Below, piece by piece: positions 7,532-19,647 of a stretch of DNA of 64,000 nt (position 1 is its first letter; each line of letters opens with the position of its first letter). The DNA comes from Thermococcus sp. 21S9 (GTDB lineage: Archaea > Methanobacteriota_B > Thermococci > Thermococcales > Thermococcaceae). Below the pieces are notes generated by a model. The model worked only from the letters and a program-made list of their open reading frames with translations, did no database searches and had not been told where the DNA came from. The stretch spans positions 868,001-932,000 of the forward strand of contig NZ_SNUS01000001.1 in the NCBI RefSeq assembly GCF_012027635.1. Direction: 5' to 3'. Both the position numbers and the translations under genes were made by a program.

Positions 7532-8818
7532 CAGGATGTCCGCTTCCCTTACCGCGTCCCTTATTCCTTTTCCAAGCGACACCTGGTTCTTCTCGAGGAG
7601 TTCGATTATGACGTCCACAACGCTCTCCGTGACCATCTTTTCGGAGTAGAGCCTCCTTCCGATTATCCAAACCTTCTCGTTCTTCCGGTAAAAGTTCCGT
7701 CCCCTCTCGGTGAAGAACTCCGGGCCGGGCTTAATCTTCACCCTCTCGCGCCTTTTCCGGTCGAGTTCGAGCATTATAAAGGCTCTCCCTTTTCTCCCGA
7801 CGTCCCAGCCGAGGATGCGGAAGCCCTCCCTCCCAAGGGCCTTCTCGAAGCCCCTCGCGCTCCTCTCCAGCTGGGGCAAAAGGATGTCGTCCACTATATC
7901 GGGGACATCGATTAGAAGCGTTACAAGGGCGGTTCCCCTCTTCCTCAGCTCGTCGAGGTAGTTCCCCTTAGGCTTCTCCTGTGGGAAGAAGAACCGGACC
8001 GATGGGTTCTCAAGGAACTCCATGCTCTTGAAGTAGAAGCGCCCGTACTTCTCCCAGCTCAAGTTGGCCGAAACGTTCCGCCTCGGGTCGACGGGGTCTA
8101 TCACTATCAGAGGTCTGTCCTCCTCGGTCTCCCTCTTCACGGTCTTGAGCGCGATTTCCGGCTCTTTCCTGAGCCAGTTCGCCGGGTCTATTATCTTCTG
8201 TCTCAGTATGAAGTCCGCCTTCCTGACCACGTCGAGGAAAGAACCGTACTTGATGACGAGGATTTCGGCCAGGTAGCCGGAAAATCCCCTCACGTAAATC
8301 TCGCTCCCGTAGGCGTTGATGCCCTTCAGGAAGCGCTTGAGGAGCCTTACTTCGTCGTTCCGTCCCTTGAGATTCTCGTTCACCCAGCGTGTGTGGAGTA
8401 TCGAGCGGTCAACGGCAGTTCTAACGTCTTTCCAGTTTCTAACGTCGTAGCAGGGAACCAAATCAACGCTCACTCCCCTGTATCTCGCCCGGACGTATGG
8501 GTGCTCCGCGTAGGCTATCTCGTGGGAGTCGAGCTTCTCTGCTATGGCTTTTCCGAGTTCCAGGCCTTTTTCCCTCAGCTCCTCAAGGGAAGTTTCGAGA
8601 GGGAAGGCCAGGAATAGGTCAACGTCGTGGTCTCCAGCTAAATAGGTGTCCTTCGCGAGCGAGCCGACGAAGTAGGGCCTGATGTCGAGGCCGAGTTCGT
8701 TTATCTTTTCCTCAGTTATAGTTCTTAGCTCTTTCATGAGGGCCTTGACGAAGGCCCTCTCCTCATCGCTTGGCCTTATCCTTCGGAGGACCTCGCTGAG
8801 GACTTCTTCCATCTCCAT
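7454..8818 (-). CDS. cca: Archaeal class I CCA-adding enzyme (tRNA nucleotidyltransferase)
   Basis: Adds or repairs the 3' CCA of tRNAs from CTP and ATP without a nucleic-acid template. The nucleotidyltransferase signature is YFVGSLAKDTYLAGDHDVDLFLAF near residue 50, with the GS and DxD catalytic aspartates, followed by VDLVPCY with the third carboxylate. The remaining archaeal head-to-tail domains (for example RPLIVIDPVDPRRNVSANLS) fit the roughly 450-aa class I enzyme. The ATG at 8818 follows GGAGTGAG at good spacing and is preferred to the GTG at 8827 that overlaps the thpR stop. The gene follows thpR directly, making an RNA-processing operon. Confidence 0.95.
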   Translation of the reverse strand: MEMEEVLSEVLRRIRPSDEERAFVKALMKELRTITEEKINELGLDIRPYFVGSLAKDTYLAGDHDVDLFLAFPLETSLEELREKGLELGKAIAEKLDSHEIAYAEHPYVRARYRGVSVDLVPCYDVRNWKDVRTAVDRSILHTRWVNENLKGRNDEVRLLKRFLKGINAYGSEIYVRGFSGYLAEILVIKYGSFLDVVRKADFILRQKIIDPANWLRKEPEIALKTVKRETEEDRPLIVIDPVDPRRNVSANLSWEKYGRFYFKSMEFLENPSVRFFFPQEKPKGNYLDELRKRGTALVTLLIDVPDIVDDILLPQLERSARGFEKALGREGFRILGWDVGRKGRAFIMLELDRKRRERVKIKPGPEFFTERGRNFYRKNEKVWIIGRRLYSEKMVTESVVDVIIELLEKNQVSLGKGIRDAVREADILLNYVPKELEREAYLFLSRKKWNLKE

Positions 8819-8823
8819 TGCGC

Positions 8824-9378
8824 TCACTCCGCAAGCTCGAACCTTGCCACAGTCTCATAGATTGGTCCCTTCGGCGTCAGCGTGCTCTTCTTCAGCTCTA
8901 TCGCCTCAACCTCGAACTCGCCGAAGTCCTCGTTAGCCAAATCCTTCAGCGCCATCGCCAGTTCAACCTTATCGCGGACGAACTTGACGCGCCCGATTGT
9001 TATGTGGGCCACAAAGTCCTTGTCCTTCTTGAAGCCGAGCCTTCTCATCTCGCGCTCGACGTCCTTCGCTATCGCCTTAATGCCTTCGTCGTTCTCGATT
9101 CCGGCCCAGATAACCCTCACGTAGTTCGGGTTCGGGAAGACGCCGATTCCTTTAACCCTAACGCGGTGCTTTTTGTGCTTCCTCGCTATCTCCGCCAGGA
9201 CCTTCTTGACCTCCTCCGCCGTTATTTCGTCAATCTCCCCGAGGAACTTGAGTGTCACGTGAAAGTTCTCCCTCTCGACGAACTTTATCTTCGCCGACTT
9301 GTTCCCTATCCTCTCCTGGGCCTTCAGGAGGTTGTCGCGAACCTCGTCGCTCACATCTATCGCTATGAACGCCCTCAT
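8824..9378 (-). CDS. thpR: RNA 2',3'-cyclic phosphodiesterase (LigT/2'-5' RNA ligase family)
   Basis: 184-aa 2H phosphoesterase that opens 2',3'-cyclic phosphates at RNA ends and, in vitro, can ligate tRNA halves. Both catalytic HxTx motifs are present: HVTLKFLG near residue 40 and HITIGRVK near residue 130. The start [21 protein letters not shown] is typical of ThpR, with GGTGGTGGT just upstream. The 3' end abuts the start of cca (GTGA overlap at 8824-8827), so the two tRNA-end enzymes are coupled. Confidence 0.95.
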   Translation of the reverse strand: MRAFIAIDVSDEVRDNLLKAQERIGNKSAKIKFVERENFHVTLKFLGEIDEITAEEVKKVLAEIARKHKKHRVRVKGIGVFPNPNYVRVIWAGIENDEGIKAIAKDVEREMRRLGFKKDKDFVAHITIGRVKFVRDKVELAMALKDLANEDFGEFEVEAIELKKSTLTPKGPIYETVARFELAE

Positions 9379-9417
9379 ACCACCACCGAGAAAAGTTGGG
9401 GGGAGGGGTTAAAGGGG

Positions 9418-9882
9418 TTACTCCCTCACCACAACGGGAAACTCCTCCCAGGGGAAGACTATCCACTTGTCCGTTCTGAAGACGTAGAAGTCGGGAACGA
9501 CCTTGGTCCAGGGCTTCATGCTGAGGCAGGCAACCTTAACCTCCTTCGCTCCGGCCTTCTTGACCTCTTCGATGACGACCTCGAGGGTCTTTCCGGTGTC
9601 GCTGACGTCATCTACGATGACGACCCTCTTATCTTTTAGCGAGCCGTGGAGCGGAATCGTCACGACCGGCTTCTCCATCCTCTCGTCGATGCCCTTGTAG
9701 AACTTGACGTCTATGACCTTGAGCTCCACGTCGCCCAAAACGTGGCTCAGCCTCACCGCTGGGATAAGCCCGCCCCTCGCGATTCCAACTATCACGTCAG
9801 GCATGAAGTGCTTCTGTATCTCCTCGGCGAGCGCGAAGACGGCCCTATCAATCTGCCACCAGGTTAGGTAAACCTTGTCCAT
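9418..9882 (-). CDS. Purine-type phosphoribosyltransferase
   Basis: 154-aa type I phosphoribosyltransferase, probably salvaging guanine, xanthine or hypoxanthine with PRPP. The PRPP-binding loop is VVIVDDVSDTGKT near residue 85-97, preceded by the dipeptide-loop region VGIARGGLIPAVRLSHVLG. Length and order of motifs match archaeal Gpt/Xpt-like proteins. A clear GGAGGTGTTCCC lies before ATG 9882. Which base is used cannot be decided from sequence alone. Confidence 0.87.
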   Translation of the reverse strand: MDKVYLTWWQIDRAVFALAEEIQKHFMPDVIVGIARGGLIPAVRLSHVLGDVELKVIDVKFYKGIDERMEKPVVTIPLHGSLKDKRVVIVDDVSDTGKTLEVVIEEVKKAGAKEVKVACLSMKPWTKVVPDFYVFRTDKWIVFPWEEFPVVVRE

Positions 9883-10030
9883 GGGAACACCTCCGAATAG
9901 CGTGAGTTCTCAACGCCAAACTTAAGCTTTGGGTGAGTGGTGGAAGTTAAAAGATAGGGATTAAAAAACCTATTTTGGCAGGAAGATGTTAAAACAGAGG
10001 GAGACAAATTGGGGGAGCGGGGAAAGTGCC

Positions 10031-13363
<3,333 letters not shown>

Positions 13364-13367
<4 letters not shown>

Positions 13368-14161
13368 TCCACAACCCTCAGGTAGTCCAGGAGCTCCTTT
13401 ATACTCGGCAGAACGAGGTCGGGCTTAACCTCGCTCCTCTCGACGTCCTCCAACGTGCTGACCCCCGTGAGGACCATTATCGCCTTCATGCCGAAGCGCT
13501 TGGCGAAGGCTATGTCCGTATCGAGCCTGTCGCCGACCATCCAGATTTCATCAACTGGTCCGAGTTTCTCCCTCACTATCTCGTAGGCCGGTTCGTTGGG
13601 CTTTCCGATTATTATGGGCTCCCGACCGGTTGAGGCTTTAAGCGACGCTATTATCGCCCCCGCGCCGGGGTAGAGGCCCTCCTCCGCAGGGTAAGTGGTA
13701 TCGGGGTTCGTTCCGATGAAGCTCGCCCCGTTCCTTATTGCGAGCGTCCCGTACTTGAGCTTCTCGTAGGTTAGCTCGGGGTCGAGGCCAACCACGACGT
13801 GCGCGATTTCCTTCCATTTTCCTTCTCTGCACTCCTCAAGGCTCACCGTTCCCCAGCCGAGCCTTTTCATCTCCTCGTGAAGGCCTTTCCCGCCAATGAC
13901 GAAAACCTTCCCCGGCTTAACGTGCCTCTCCATGTAGAGCCTCGTGGCAAGGCCCGAGGTAACTATCCTCTCCGCAGGGACGTCTATGCCCATCGAAAGG
14001 AGCTTTTGTTGGTATGCTTCAGGGGTCTTCGTTGAGTTGTTGGTGAGGAAGACGAAGGGGATACCCTTTTCCTTCAGGTATTCGATTACCTCCCGCGAAC
14101 CATCTATCGGCCGGTTTCCGCGGTAGATGACGCCGTCCATGTCGAATATGATTCCAATCAT
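13364..14161 (-). CDS. HAD-superfamily sugar phosphatase (NagD-like)
   Basis: 265-aa cytoplasmic phosphatase of the NagD/PGPase subfamily. HAD motif I is IIFDMDGVIYRGN at the N-terminus with nucleophile Asp in FDMDG. Motif II is FVFLTNNSTKTPEAY, and the C-terminal motif III/IV block is IIIGKPNEPAYEIV followed by VGDRLDTDIAFAKRFGMKAIMVLTGV. The substrate is likely a small phosphorylated sugar, nucleotide or phosphoglycolate and is not determinable here. GGTGAAAGT precedes the ATG. It overlaps the rubrerythrin-like gene by four bases. Confidence 0.93.
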
Positions 14162-14200
14162 ACTTTCACCAACGGGAAAAGGAAGGGTAAGTATAAAAGC

Positions 14201-14782
14201 TCACTGGCTCGCGTCGAGCCTCAGCGTCACGTCTATTCCATCGGTCTGACACTCGTTGCCCGCCTTGGCCGGGAGTTCAAAGGTCATCCTTACTTCAGCC
14301 TTCTCCCCTGGCTTGAGCTTTACCGGCAGGGATACCATCTTCCCGTTGAGGTCGTCGAGCGTTTTGTTCACCGGGACTGTTCGTCCGTTTACACTGATTG
14401 TTTTCAAAACCAGCCATTTTCCAAGTTCTCCTCTTTCGGGAGTTGAGTCAACGGCTTTCTCTGCCGGAGACATCTTCACCTCGTAGTTTCGGACGTTTAG
14501 CGTCAGTGTCAGCCTGTTCATCGTGACAGTGCCCCGGTTCTTGACGAGGAATGTCACGTTCCTGTTCTCCCCCGGGAGCATGTTACTTAGCTCAAAGAGC
14601 TTGAGCTCGTTGTAGAAGCGCTTTCCGTCCTTGCTTATGGCAATGTCGAACTCGGCAGTGGTTACCCTGTTGCTCTTCGAGACTGCCGTGTCCGTGAAGT
14701 AGGATTTGGCTACTCCAGAGATTGCTACCATTAGTACCACTACGACAACGATTATCTGAAGTTTTACCTTAACTGTCTTCAT
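14201..14782 (-). CDS. TasA/camelysin-like secreted protein (SipW-type signal peptide)
   Basis: 193-aa exported protein with one hydrophobic N-terminal segment (residues 8-24, QIIVVVVVLMVAISGVA). It is followed by SYFTDTAVSKSNRVTTAEFDI, which matches the start of mature TasA/CalY-type proteins (xxFTD...N.F.AG..D). The rest is beta-rich with LPGENRNVTFLVKNRG, the jelly-roll or Ig-like region of that family, and one late cysteine. Bacterial TasA and archaeal relatives assemble into extracellular fibres by donor-strand exchange; that role is inferred here. Start 14782 has GGTGTT upstream. It follows a DUF1616 operon on the same strand. A suitable signal peptidase is encoded at 34471. Confidence 0.72.
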   Translation of the reverse strand: MKTVKVKLQIIVVVVVLMVAISGVAKSYFTDTAVSKSNRVTTAEFDIAISKDGKRFYNELKLFELSNMLPGENRNVTFLVKNRGTVTMNRLTLTLNVRNYEVKMSPAEKAVDSTPERGELGKWLVLKTISVNGRTVPVNKTLDDLNGKMVSLPVKLKPGEKAEVRMTFELPAKAGNECQTDGIDVTLRLDASQ

Positions 14783-14845
14783 TAGTAACACCATATAATG
14801 TTGGAAATTTTCTTTATATGCTTTTCGATATTCAGGAGTAACTAA

Positions 14846-15847
14846 TCACTCATGGACATAGATATTCAGCTTGAGACTCTGAATTGTTCCGTTGACAGCC
14901 TTCAAAATGAGCTCTCTTGCGGGGGTCTCAGCGTAGTTTCCATCTTGGGGTTCAGGGGGAAGTCTTGGTTGGCTGTCTTTGAACAATAGAAACCACAGTT
15001 GCCACCTGCCGGGTCGGTCTATGCTGAATGTGTAGTTGGTCTCGAACTGGGGTGTCCAGTTGCCTTCGATGTTGACGGGGACAGGTGGGAGAGTTACGTT
15101 AAACCACCCTGGCATTGGATACATCTCGTGGATTATCGTCGTGTTTGTCTGGTTGTCCCAGGTCAGGTTCACAAGCCAGATTTGGACGTAGTATGTCACG
15201 TTTCTGTGTTCATGGTTGACGATGCCAATTATCACTGTTGCATTTTCTCCGACGAAGAGGTCTGTTGGGTAGTCACTCGCCTTTCCGTTTGGGCCGAGGA
15301 TGTAAAACTCCGTGAAAGCTTCTCCTGGCTTTGGATGGGTCACAACATAGGTCAAGACCCCCACAGAGGTAACAATTGCGATTATCAGAATCACGGTAAG
15401 GGCTTTATCGAGCCTACTTGCAGTCTCCCACTCCAGTTCCCGTTTTATATCTTCCAGGGTTACCCAGGGAATCCAGGGTTCAATTGCGTTTTTCCTCCTG
15501 TAAATTGCCGCAAGGGTGAATACTATATTAAATGCAGTCATGCTGATTAGGACTGGCTTCAGCCTTATCCCCCATGGGGTGTAGTTCAGGGCCAAGCCGA
15601 TGAGTGGAACTATCGCTATACTGAGTCCGAAGCTCAGGGCGAGCCTCTCAAGATTATCAAGCTCCTTTCTCTCTGGGAATAGGGCGGTAATAAACGCGTA
15701 GCCCGGGAAAAAGAGCACAAACGCTAAACCAAGGGCCTTCCTCGCGAGGCTGTCTGGGAAGATTATTATAAGGATGTCCAGAAGGACTGAGAGGCATATC
15801 AGCGTCACAAGGTCCCAGTACCTCCATATGCCTCGAGGCTCTCGCAA
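14846..15847 (-). CDS. DUF1616-family membrane protein
   Basis: 333-aa membrane protein. The N-terminal half has four predicted helices beginning WRYWDLVTLICLSVLLDILIIIF, with the characteristic FPGYAFITALFPER motif and LALSFGLSIAIVPLIGL. A further helix (KALTVILIIAIVTSVGVLTYVV, around residue 150) leads into a large external domain (GEAFTEFYILGPNGKASDYP...) with several N-glycosylation sequons, which resembles the DUF1616 C-terminal Ig-like domain. Start is a TTG directly after the TAG of the upstream gene, with GGGGGGAAGG before it. Function of the family is unknown; in archaea it often sits near surface-protein and polysaccharide genes, as here. Confidence 0.82.
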   Translation of the reverse strand: MREPRGIWRYWDLVTLICLSVLLDILIIIFPDSLARKALGLAFVLFFPGYAFITALFPERKELDNLERLALSFGLSIAIVPLIGLALNYTPWGIRLKPVLISMTAFNIVFTLAAIYRRKNAIEPWIPWVTLEDIKRELEWETASRLDKALTVILIIAIVTSVGVLTYVVTHPKPGEAFTEFYILGPNGKASDYPTDLFVGENATVIIGIVNHEHRNVTYYVQIWLVNLTWDNQTNTTIIHEMYPMPGWFNVTLPPVPVNIEGNWTPQFETNYTFSIDRPGRWQLWFLLFKDSQPRLPPEPQDGNYAETPARELILKAVNGTIQSLKLNIYVHE

Positions 15848-16096
15848 CTACCTTCCCCCCGAGAGGATTGAGTATACACGTCCCATAACGATGATTGCGA
15901 ACACCACTATCAAGAGCTCGATGAGAGGTTTTAAACTCTCCTTCTGATCCCTGCTCAGGAAGAGGCTTCCCACTTCAACGGTTATTAAAAGGCCTATGAG
16001 GGTTAGGGTTAGGAAAACGCTTACGCTCGATGTAGCCAGAGCAGAAATCAAAATCCAGACTGACAGGAAGAGGAGTATGTAATCCTCTACATCCAT
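15848..16096 (-). CDS. Small membrane protein (82 aa)
   Basis: No recognised family. The protein has about three hydrophobic segments: YILLFLSVWILISALA, VFLTLTLIGLLITVEVGSLFL and LIELLIVVFAIIVMGRVYSIL. It overlaps the upstream 248-aa gene by 10 bases and is followed immediately by the DUF1616 gene, so all three are translationally coupled. Probably a subunit or partner of the DUF1616 protein, by position only. Confidence 0.75.
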   Translation of the reverse strand: MDVEDYILLFLSVWILISALATSSVSVFLTLTLIGLLITVEVGSLFLSRDQKESLKPLIELLIVVFAIIVMGRVYSILSGGR

Positions 16097-16833
16097 TTCT
16101 CGACTCCTCCTAGCTTTCTGGCGGTCACTTCAATTCCGTAGTCCTTCTCTTCAACGGATTCAACGGCGAGCACCTGATTTGTTCCCTTTGCAAGTGCGAG
16201 TAGGACTGAGGCGCATATTGGACAGGGAGTCTTCTCGCAGTTCCTTGGTCTGCATCTAATTGTTGGTCGAATTACTATCCGAAATCCATCATCATTCTCC
16301 TCTATGTACACTCTATCGGCTAACTCAAGGTATCGAAGAACAGACCCCGTGACGCTCTCAACGGTTCCACTGCCTGCTCCATCCAGTGGGCCTTCAAAGT
16401 GTTCCTCAAATTTCTCTACTAGAGAACCTCCGAAAGGGCCGAGGAAAAGTCCCATTGCCCTGTCATTGGGAACATCTGTAAGAAAGACTATTCCTTCGTC
16501 AAGTCTCGCTAAGTCGAGCTCAAACTTCTCGTGGAGGGGTACGAAGAGGCCACCCTCTGGGAGATTTTCGTAAGGTGGTATAAAGATGGCGTTTCCTTCG
16601 AGGTACAGATTGTCTGCAAAGGTTGAGAAAACTCTCCGATACGGTTCCATAATCGCATGAACACTTTCTGCTTTCACATAGTCATTGGATTTGAATGTAA
16701 GAACAATGAGACCCAAGAAAACGCCGGCTATGCCGAGGTTTGTAATAGTAGTTTTAACATTCACAAATCCGTAGATTGCGAGTGCAAGTCCAATTATAAT
16801 TAGAGTTAGTCCAGAGGCTTCTTTTATCTTCAT
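16087..16833 (-). CDS. Membrane-anchored hypothetical protein with a cysteine cluster
   Basis: 248-aa protein with two N-terminal hydrophobic helices (ASGLTLIIIGLALAIYGFV and ITNLGIAGVFLGLIVLTF) and a soluble domain, probably cytoplasmic. Features are FIPPYENLPEGGLFVPLHE in the middle and a C-terminal cluster CRPRNCEKTPCPIC (four cysteines, roughly residues 195-208) that could bind a metal. The family name is not certain; similar proteins accompany DUF1616 in archaea. It is first gene of the 16833-to-14846 operon, which shares a divergent promoter region with the MoxR-type operon. Confidence 0.75.
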   Translation of the reverse strand: MKIKEASGLTLIIIGLALAIYGFVNVKTTITNLGIAGVFLGLIVLTFKSNDYVKAESVHAIMEPYRRVFSTFADNLYLEGNAIFIPPYENLPEGGLFVPLHEKFELDLARLDEGIVFLTDVPNDRAMGLFLGPFGGSLVEKFEEHFEGPLDGAGSGTVESVTGSVLRYLELADRVYIEENDDGFRIVIRPTIRCRPRNCEKTPCPICASVLLALAKGTNQVLAVESVEEKDYGIEVTARKLGGVEKWM

Positions 16834-16859
16834 CCCTACCCATGAACGGGGGAGCCACT

Positions 16860-16875
16860 AACCTTATAAAAGGTT
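16860..16875. promoter_or_regulatory. Palindromic TATA region between divergent operons
   Basis: AACCTT-ATAA-AAGGTT is a perfect 6-bp inverted repeat around an AT core, 26 bases before the plus-strand start at 16901 and 27 bases after the minus-strand start at 16833. Because it is symmetric, it could act as a TATA/BRE for both directions or as an operator covering the promoter. Confidence 0.45.
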
Positions 16876-16900
16876 TTCTCGTTTCCGTTCGCGAGGTATT

Positions 16901-18634
16901 ATGAAGAAGGTTTCCATAATCCTGTTACTGTTGCTCCCTCTTGCAATGATTCCTCCATCTTCAGCGAGTTCATCTCTGAGTACTCCTTACTATGTATACT
17001 ATAGCAATCTTCTTAATAGAACCGCTGTCGTTCTTTCAGGTGTGCTGGTGGGTAACGCATCAGTGCCAGACACTTTGGAGTTGCTTTCTGTTGCAAATTC
17101 TACGTATTTTACTCTTCTCTCCTATAATGCTTCAAGTGATGCTCTTACTCTCGCTCGCTCTTTTATTAAGCTTGAGAAGGGTGTCTTTTTAATAGTTAAC
17201 GGAAGCATTTCACTCAATTTTTTACTTTCAAGTGGAAACTATGAGATGGCGAGGCAGTACTTAGCATCTGTTTTGGATGGTATATCTCTCGTTAGAAACT
17301 CTCTTCAGATTATCTCGGCTTTTTCATTTGGAGTTGAAGGTAACAACGTTTCTTTTAATACAACTGCTCTGGATAATCTTGTTGTCGAAATCTCGCGTGA
17401 GTTTCGTTCAAAGGAGAACGTCCTCAACGAGGTTACTGGGTGGAGGTTCTCTATATTCGCTTCCAATACACGACCTTTTGTTGGGGAGAACATTACAATT
17501 TTTGGATATGCCCCTAACATGAGCCAGGTTGTTCTTTATGTTGGTAATCTTTCGGTTATCCTTCCGCTTATTGGGGGAAAGTTTTCTTATACGTGCTCTT
17601 TTCCATCAACTGGAGTCTACGAGGTATATGCAGTGGGTACAAATGCAACGGGTAAGCACCGCTCAAATACACTTGAGGTTGATGTTCTTCGCGTTCCAGT
17701 CTTCATTACTTTCAGTACCTGTGCAAACCTCTCCGGTGTGTGTGGCTACGTTAATGATGCTTTGGGCAACCCTTTAAGAAATACCTCTCTCTTAGTTCGG
17801 TGGGAAAACTCAGATAGAGGCATCTTTACAAATGAAAAGGGACAATTTTTCGTCCCAATCAACACAACCGACCGAGTATGGGTGGACGTTCTCTACTTTG
17901 GAGATCCTATCCATGCACCAGCAAGTGCCTTTACTGAGTTCGTTCCTCAGAGGAGGCCTCTTATAATAAAGCTCTCTGTCTCTAAAGTTTCTCCCCTTTC
18001 CGGAAAAGCAACTATTGAGGGACGTCTGTTCCCGTCTCCAAATGGTTTGATTGTCCTTGACGTTTACGTGGATGATTCCTTTTACTCTCATCTCTCCATT
18101 TCGAAGGGAGAGTTCACGCTAACAATACCAACTGGAAGCAGATCTCATGAAGTCTACGTTGTTTTCAGTGGGAACCAAGAGTATCTGCCCGCTAGGTCAA
18201 ACACCGTAATAATAACACCCCCGTTAATTCCAGTAGCGAGGGTTGTCCTTTTCGTGTCCCTACTGGCCATAGCGTTCCTCGCGTATCGGATATTTAGCAG
18301 AGAGAGTTCTGGCTCTCATGAACCGGTGGAAAATGCAGACTCGAGTCCTAGAGCGTGGGGCTTGCGGGACAGAACTTTCTCCTCCGTGCGTGAGGTTTAC
18401 GTCATCGTTTACCGTGCTCTGCTGAGGCTCCGGGGATTGCCCAGGTCTATGACGCCCAGGGAGCTCCTCGGTGAGTTTAGGCGGTTTCCTTTCAGGGAGG
18501 ATTTACTCACTCTCACAACTCTTCATGAGCTTGAAGTTTACAGGGGAATTAAGGCTAAGGCCTCAACGGTTAGGGATGCAGTCAAAATCGCGTCGAGGGT
18601 TCTGCTATCAGCAATAATTGGTGATGAGCTGTGA
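16901..18634 (+). CDS. Secreted/membrane protein with a DUF4129-like tail
   Basis: 577-aa protein with a signal peptide (MKKVSIILLLLLPLAMIPPSSA), a long sequon-rich external region and a transmembrane segment near residue 450 (ARVVLFVSLLAIAFLAYRIF). The cytoplasmic C-terminus VYRALLRLRGLPRSMTPRELLGEFRR resembles DUF4129. The middle contains Ig/carboxypeptidase-regulatory-like repeats (CGYVNDALGNPLRNTSLLVRW and similar). It is first in a run with DUF4350-like, MoxR and DUF58 genes. In bacteria and archaea DUF4129 accompanies MoxR/DUF58 systems thought to act on cell-envelope complexes. GCGAGGTATT precedes the ATG. Base composition is somewhat AT-richer than the housekeeping genes. Confidence 0.8.
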   Translation: MKKVSIILLLLLPLAMIPPSSASSSLSTPYYVYYSNLLNRTAVVLSGVLVGNASVPDTLELLSVANSTYFTLLSYNASSDALTLARSFIKLEKGVFLIVNGSISLNFLLSSGNYEMARQYLASVLDGISLVRNSLQIISAFSFGVEGNNVSFNTTALDNLVVEISREFRSKENVLNEVTGWRFSIFASNTRPFVGENITIFGYAPNMSQVVLYVGNLSVILPLIGGKFSYTCSFPSTGVYEVYAVGTNATGKHRSNTLEVDVLRVPVFITFSTCANLSGVCGYVNDALGNPLRNTSLLVRWENSDRGIFTNEKGQFFVPINTTDRVWVDVLYFGDPIHAPASAFTEFVPQRRPLIIKLSVSKVSPLSGKATIEGRLFPSPNGLIVLDVYVDDSFYSHLSISKGEFTLTIPTGSRSHEVYVVFSGNQEYLPARSNTVIITPPLIPVARVVLFVSLLAIAFLAYRIFSRESSGSHEPVENADSSPRAWGLRDRTFSSVREVYVIVYRALLRLRGLPRSMTPRELLGEFRRFPFREDLLTLTTLHELEVYRGIKAKASTVRDAVKIASRVLLSAIIGDEL

Positions 18635-19647
18635 GAAGGGTAGCGTATGCATTGCTCCTCATAGTTGGGGTTGCCCTCATAGTCATGCCCTTGAGCGTTC
18701 CCAAGTTTAAGAGTGATGCCCCATACAGCGTTCTAAACACCGGGCCAGATGGAACTTCGAGGTTTGGAGTGCTCTTGTACCACTCTGGCAAGGTTGTTCC
18801 TGTGCTCTTTCCTTACTCCTCGTTCTCAGAGGAGAACGCGACGCTCATAATGATAGAGCCCGATGTTTCACTTGGAGCAAGTGAACTTGAAGTGCTTCGT
18901 TCGTTCATTGAAAATGGGGGCACGTTGCTACTCGCCACGGACTCTGACGTGGGAAACTTCATACTTCGGGAGCTGGGTTTAAAGCAGAGGGTCTCTATGG
19001 AGAAAGCGCTCACGATAACGTTCCTTAACGGTCTCCCCATTACGCGAGAAGTTTCGGATTCCTTGGCAAGGGGTGTTTCTTTTGTGGCTCTTTACAAACC
19101 CTCAGTTATTATTGGGGCTCAGAATCCATTCCTGTTTACTAGCAACGCGACGATGTTCATGGGTTCCTACGGCCGGTTCCCCATCGCCGATGAGGTACCC
19201 TATGGCAAAGGGCGGATAATTATAATCTCGGACCCCGAGATTTTCACAAATGCACTCTTTGACGATAACGAGCCATTTCTCAGGAACCTTATTGCAGGGC
19301 TTCCTAAGACGTTCTACATAGACGAGGCTCATCATCGTGACCTGAACCCGTACTCCTCAGGGACAATAGTTATACAGAGGGCTGTTAATAAGAAGTTAGT
19401 GTTTTACTATGTTCTGTTCGTCGCGCTTGTTGTGTTCTTTGTTGAATCTGGCCTTGCGTTCCGTGTTCTCACATGGGGTCTCTCCTTAGTTTTTTCAATC
19501 CTTAAGAACCTCTTCAGGACAGAGGAAGAGGCCCTTGAAAATGTCCTCAGAAAGCTCGAATCTAAGGGATACGACAGGGATAAGTTAAAAAGACTGATTG
19601 AGGAAATCGAAACCGGCTCAAAACTGGGTGGTGCTCATGGACGGTAA
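18631..19647 (+). CDS. DUF4350-like membrane protein
   Basis: 338-aa protein with an N-terminal helix (VAYALLLIVGVALIVMPLSV) and an external domain typical of DUF4350: SRFGVLLYHSGKVVPVLF, LSVLRSFIENGG-like ELEVLRSFIENGGTLLLATD, and YGKGRIIIISDPEIFTN. A C-terminal helix (LVFYYVLFVALVVFFVESGLAF) and short cytoplasmic tail follow. The fold resembles a ThuA or class I glutamine amidotransferase-like domain without catalytic residues. The GTG start overlaps the TGA of the upstream gene (18631-18634), and its own end overlaps the MoxR start by 11 bases. Confidence 0.8.
   Translation: MRRVAYALLLIVGVALIVMPLSVPKFKSDAPYSVLNTGPDGTSRFGVLLYHSGKVVPVLFPYSSFSEENATLIMIEPDVSLGASELEVLRSFIENGGTLLLATDSDVGNFILRELGLKQRVSMEKALTITFLNGLPITREVSDSLARGVSFVALYKPSVIIGAQNPFLFTSNATMFMGSYGRFPIADEVPYGKGRIIIISDPEIFTNALFDDNEPFLRNLIAGLPKTFYIDEAHHRDLNPYSSGTIVIQRAVNKKLVFYYVLFVALVVFFVESGLAFRVLTWGLSLVFSILKNLFRTEEEALENVLRKLESKGYDRDKLKRLIEEIETGSKLGGAHGR

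Noticed and set aside
8818-9639. 273-codon plus-strand frame over thpR and the phosphoribosyltransferase
   Set aside because: Spans two well-recognised minus-strand genes and their spacer; product is low-complexity Leu/Val/Arg-rich.
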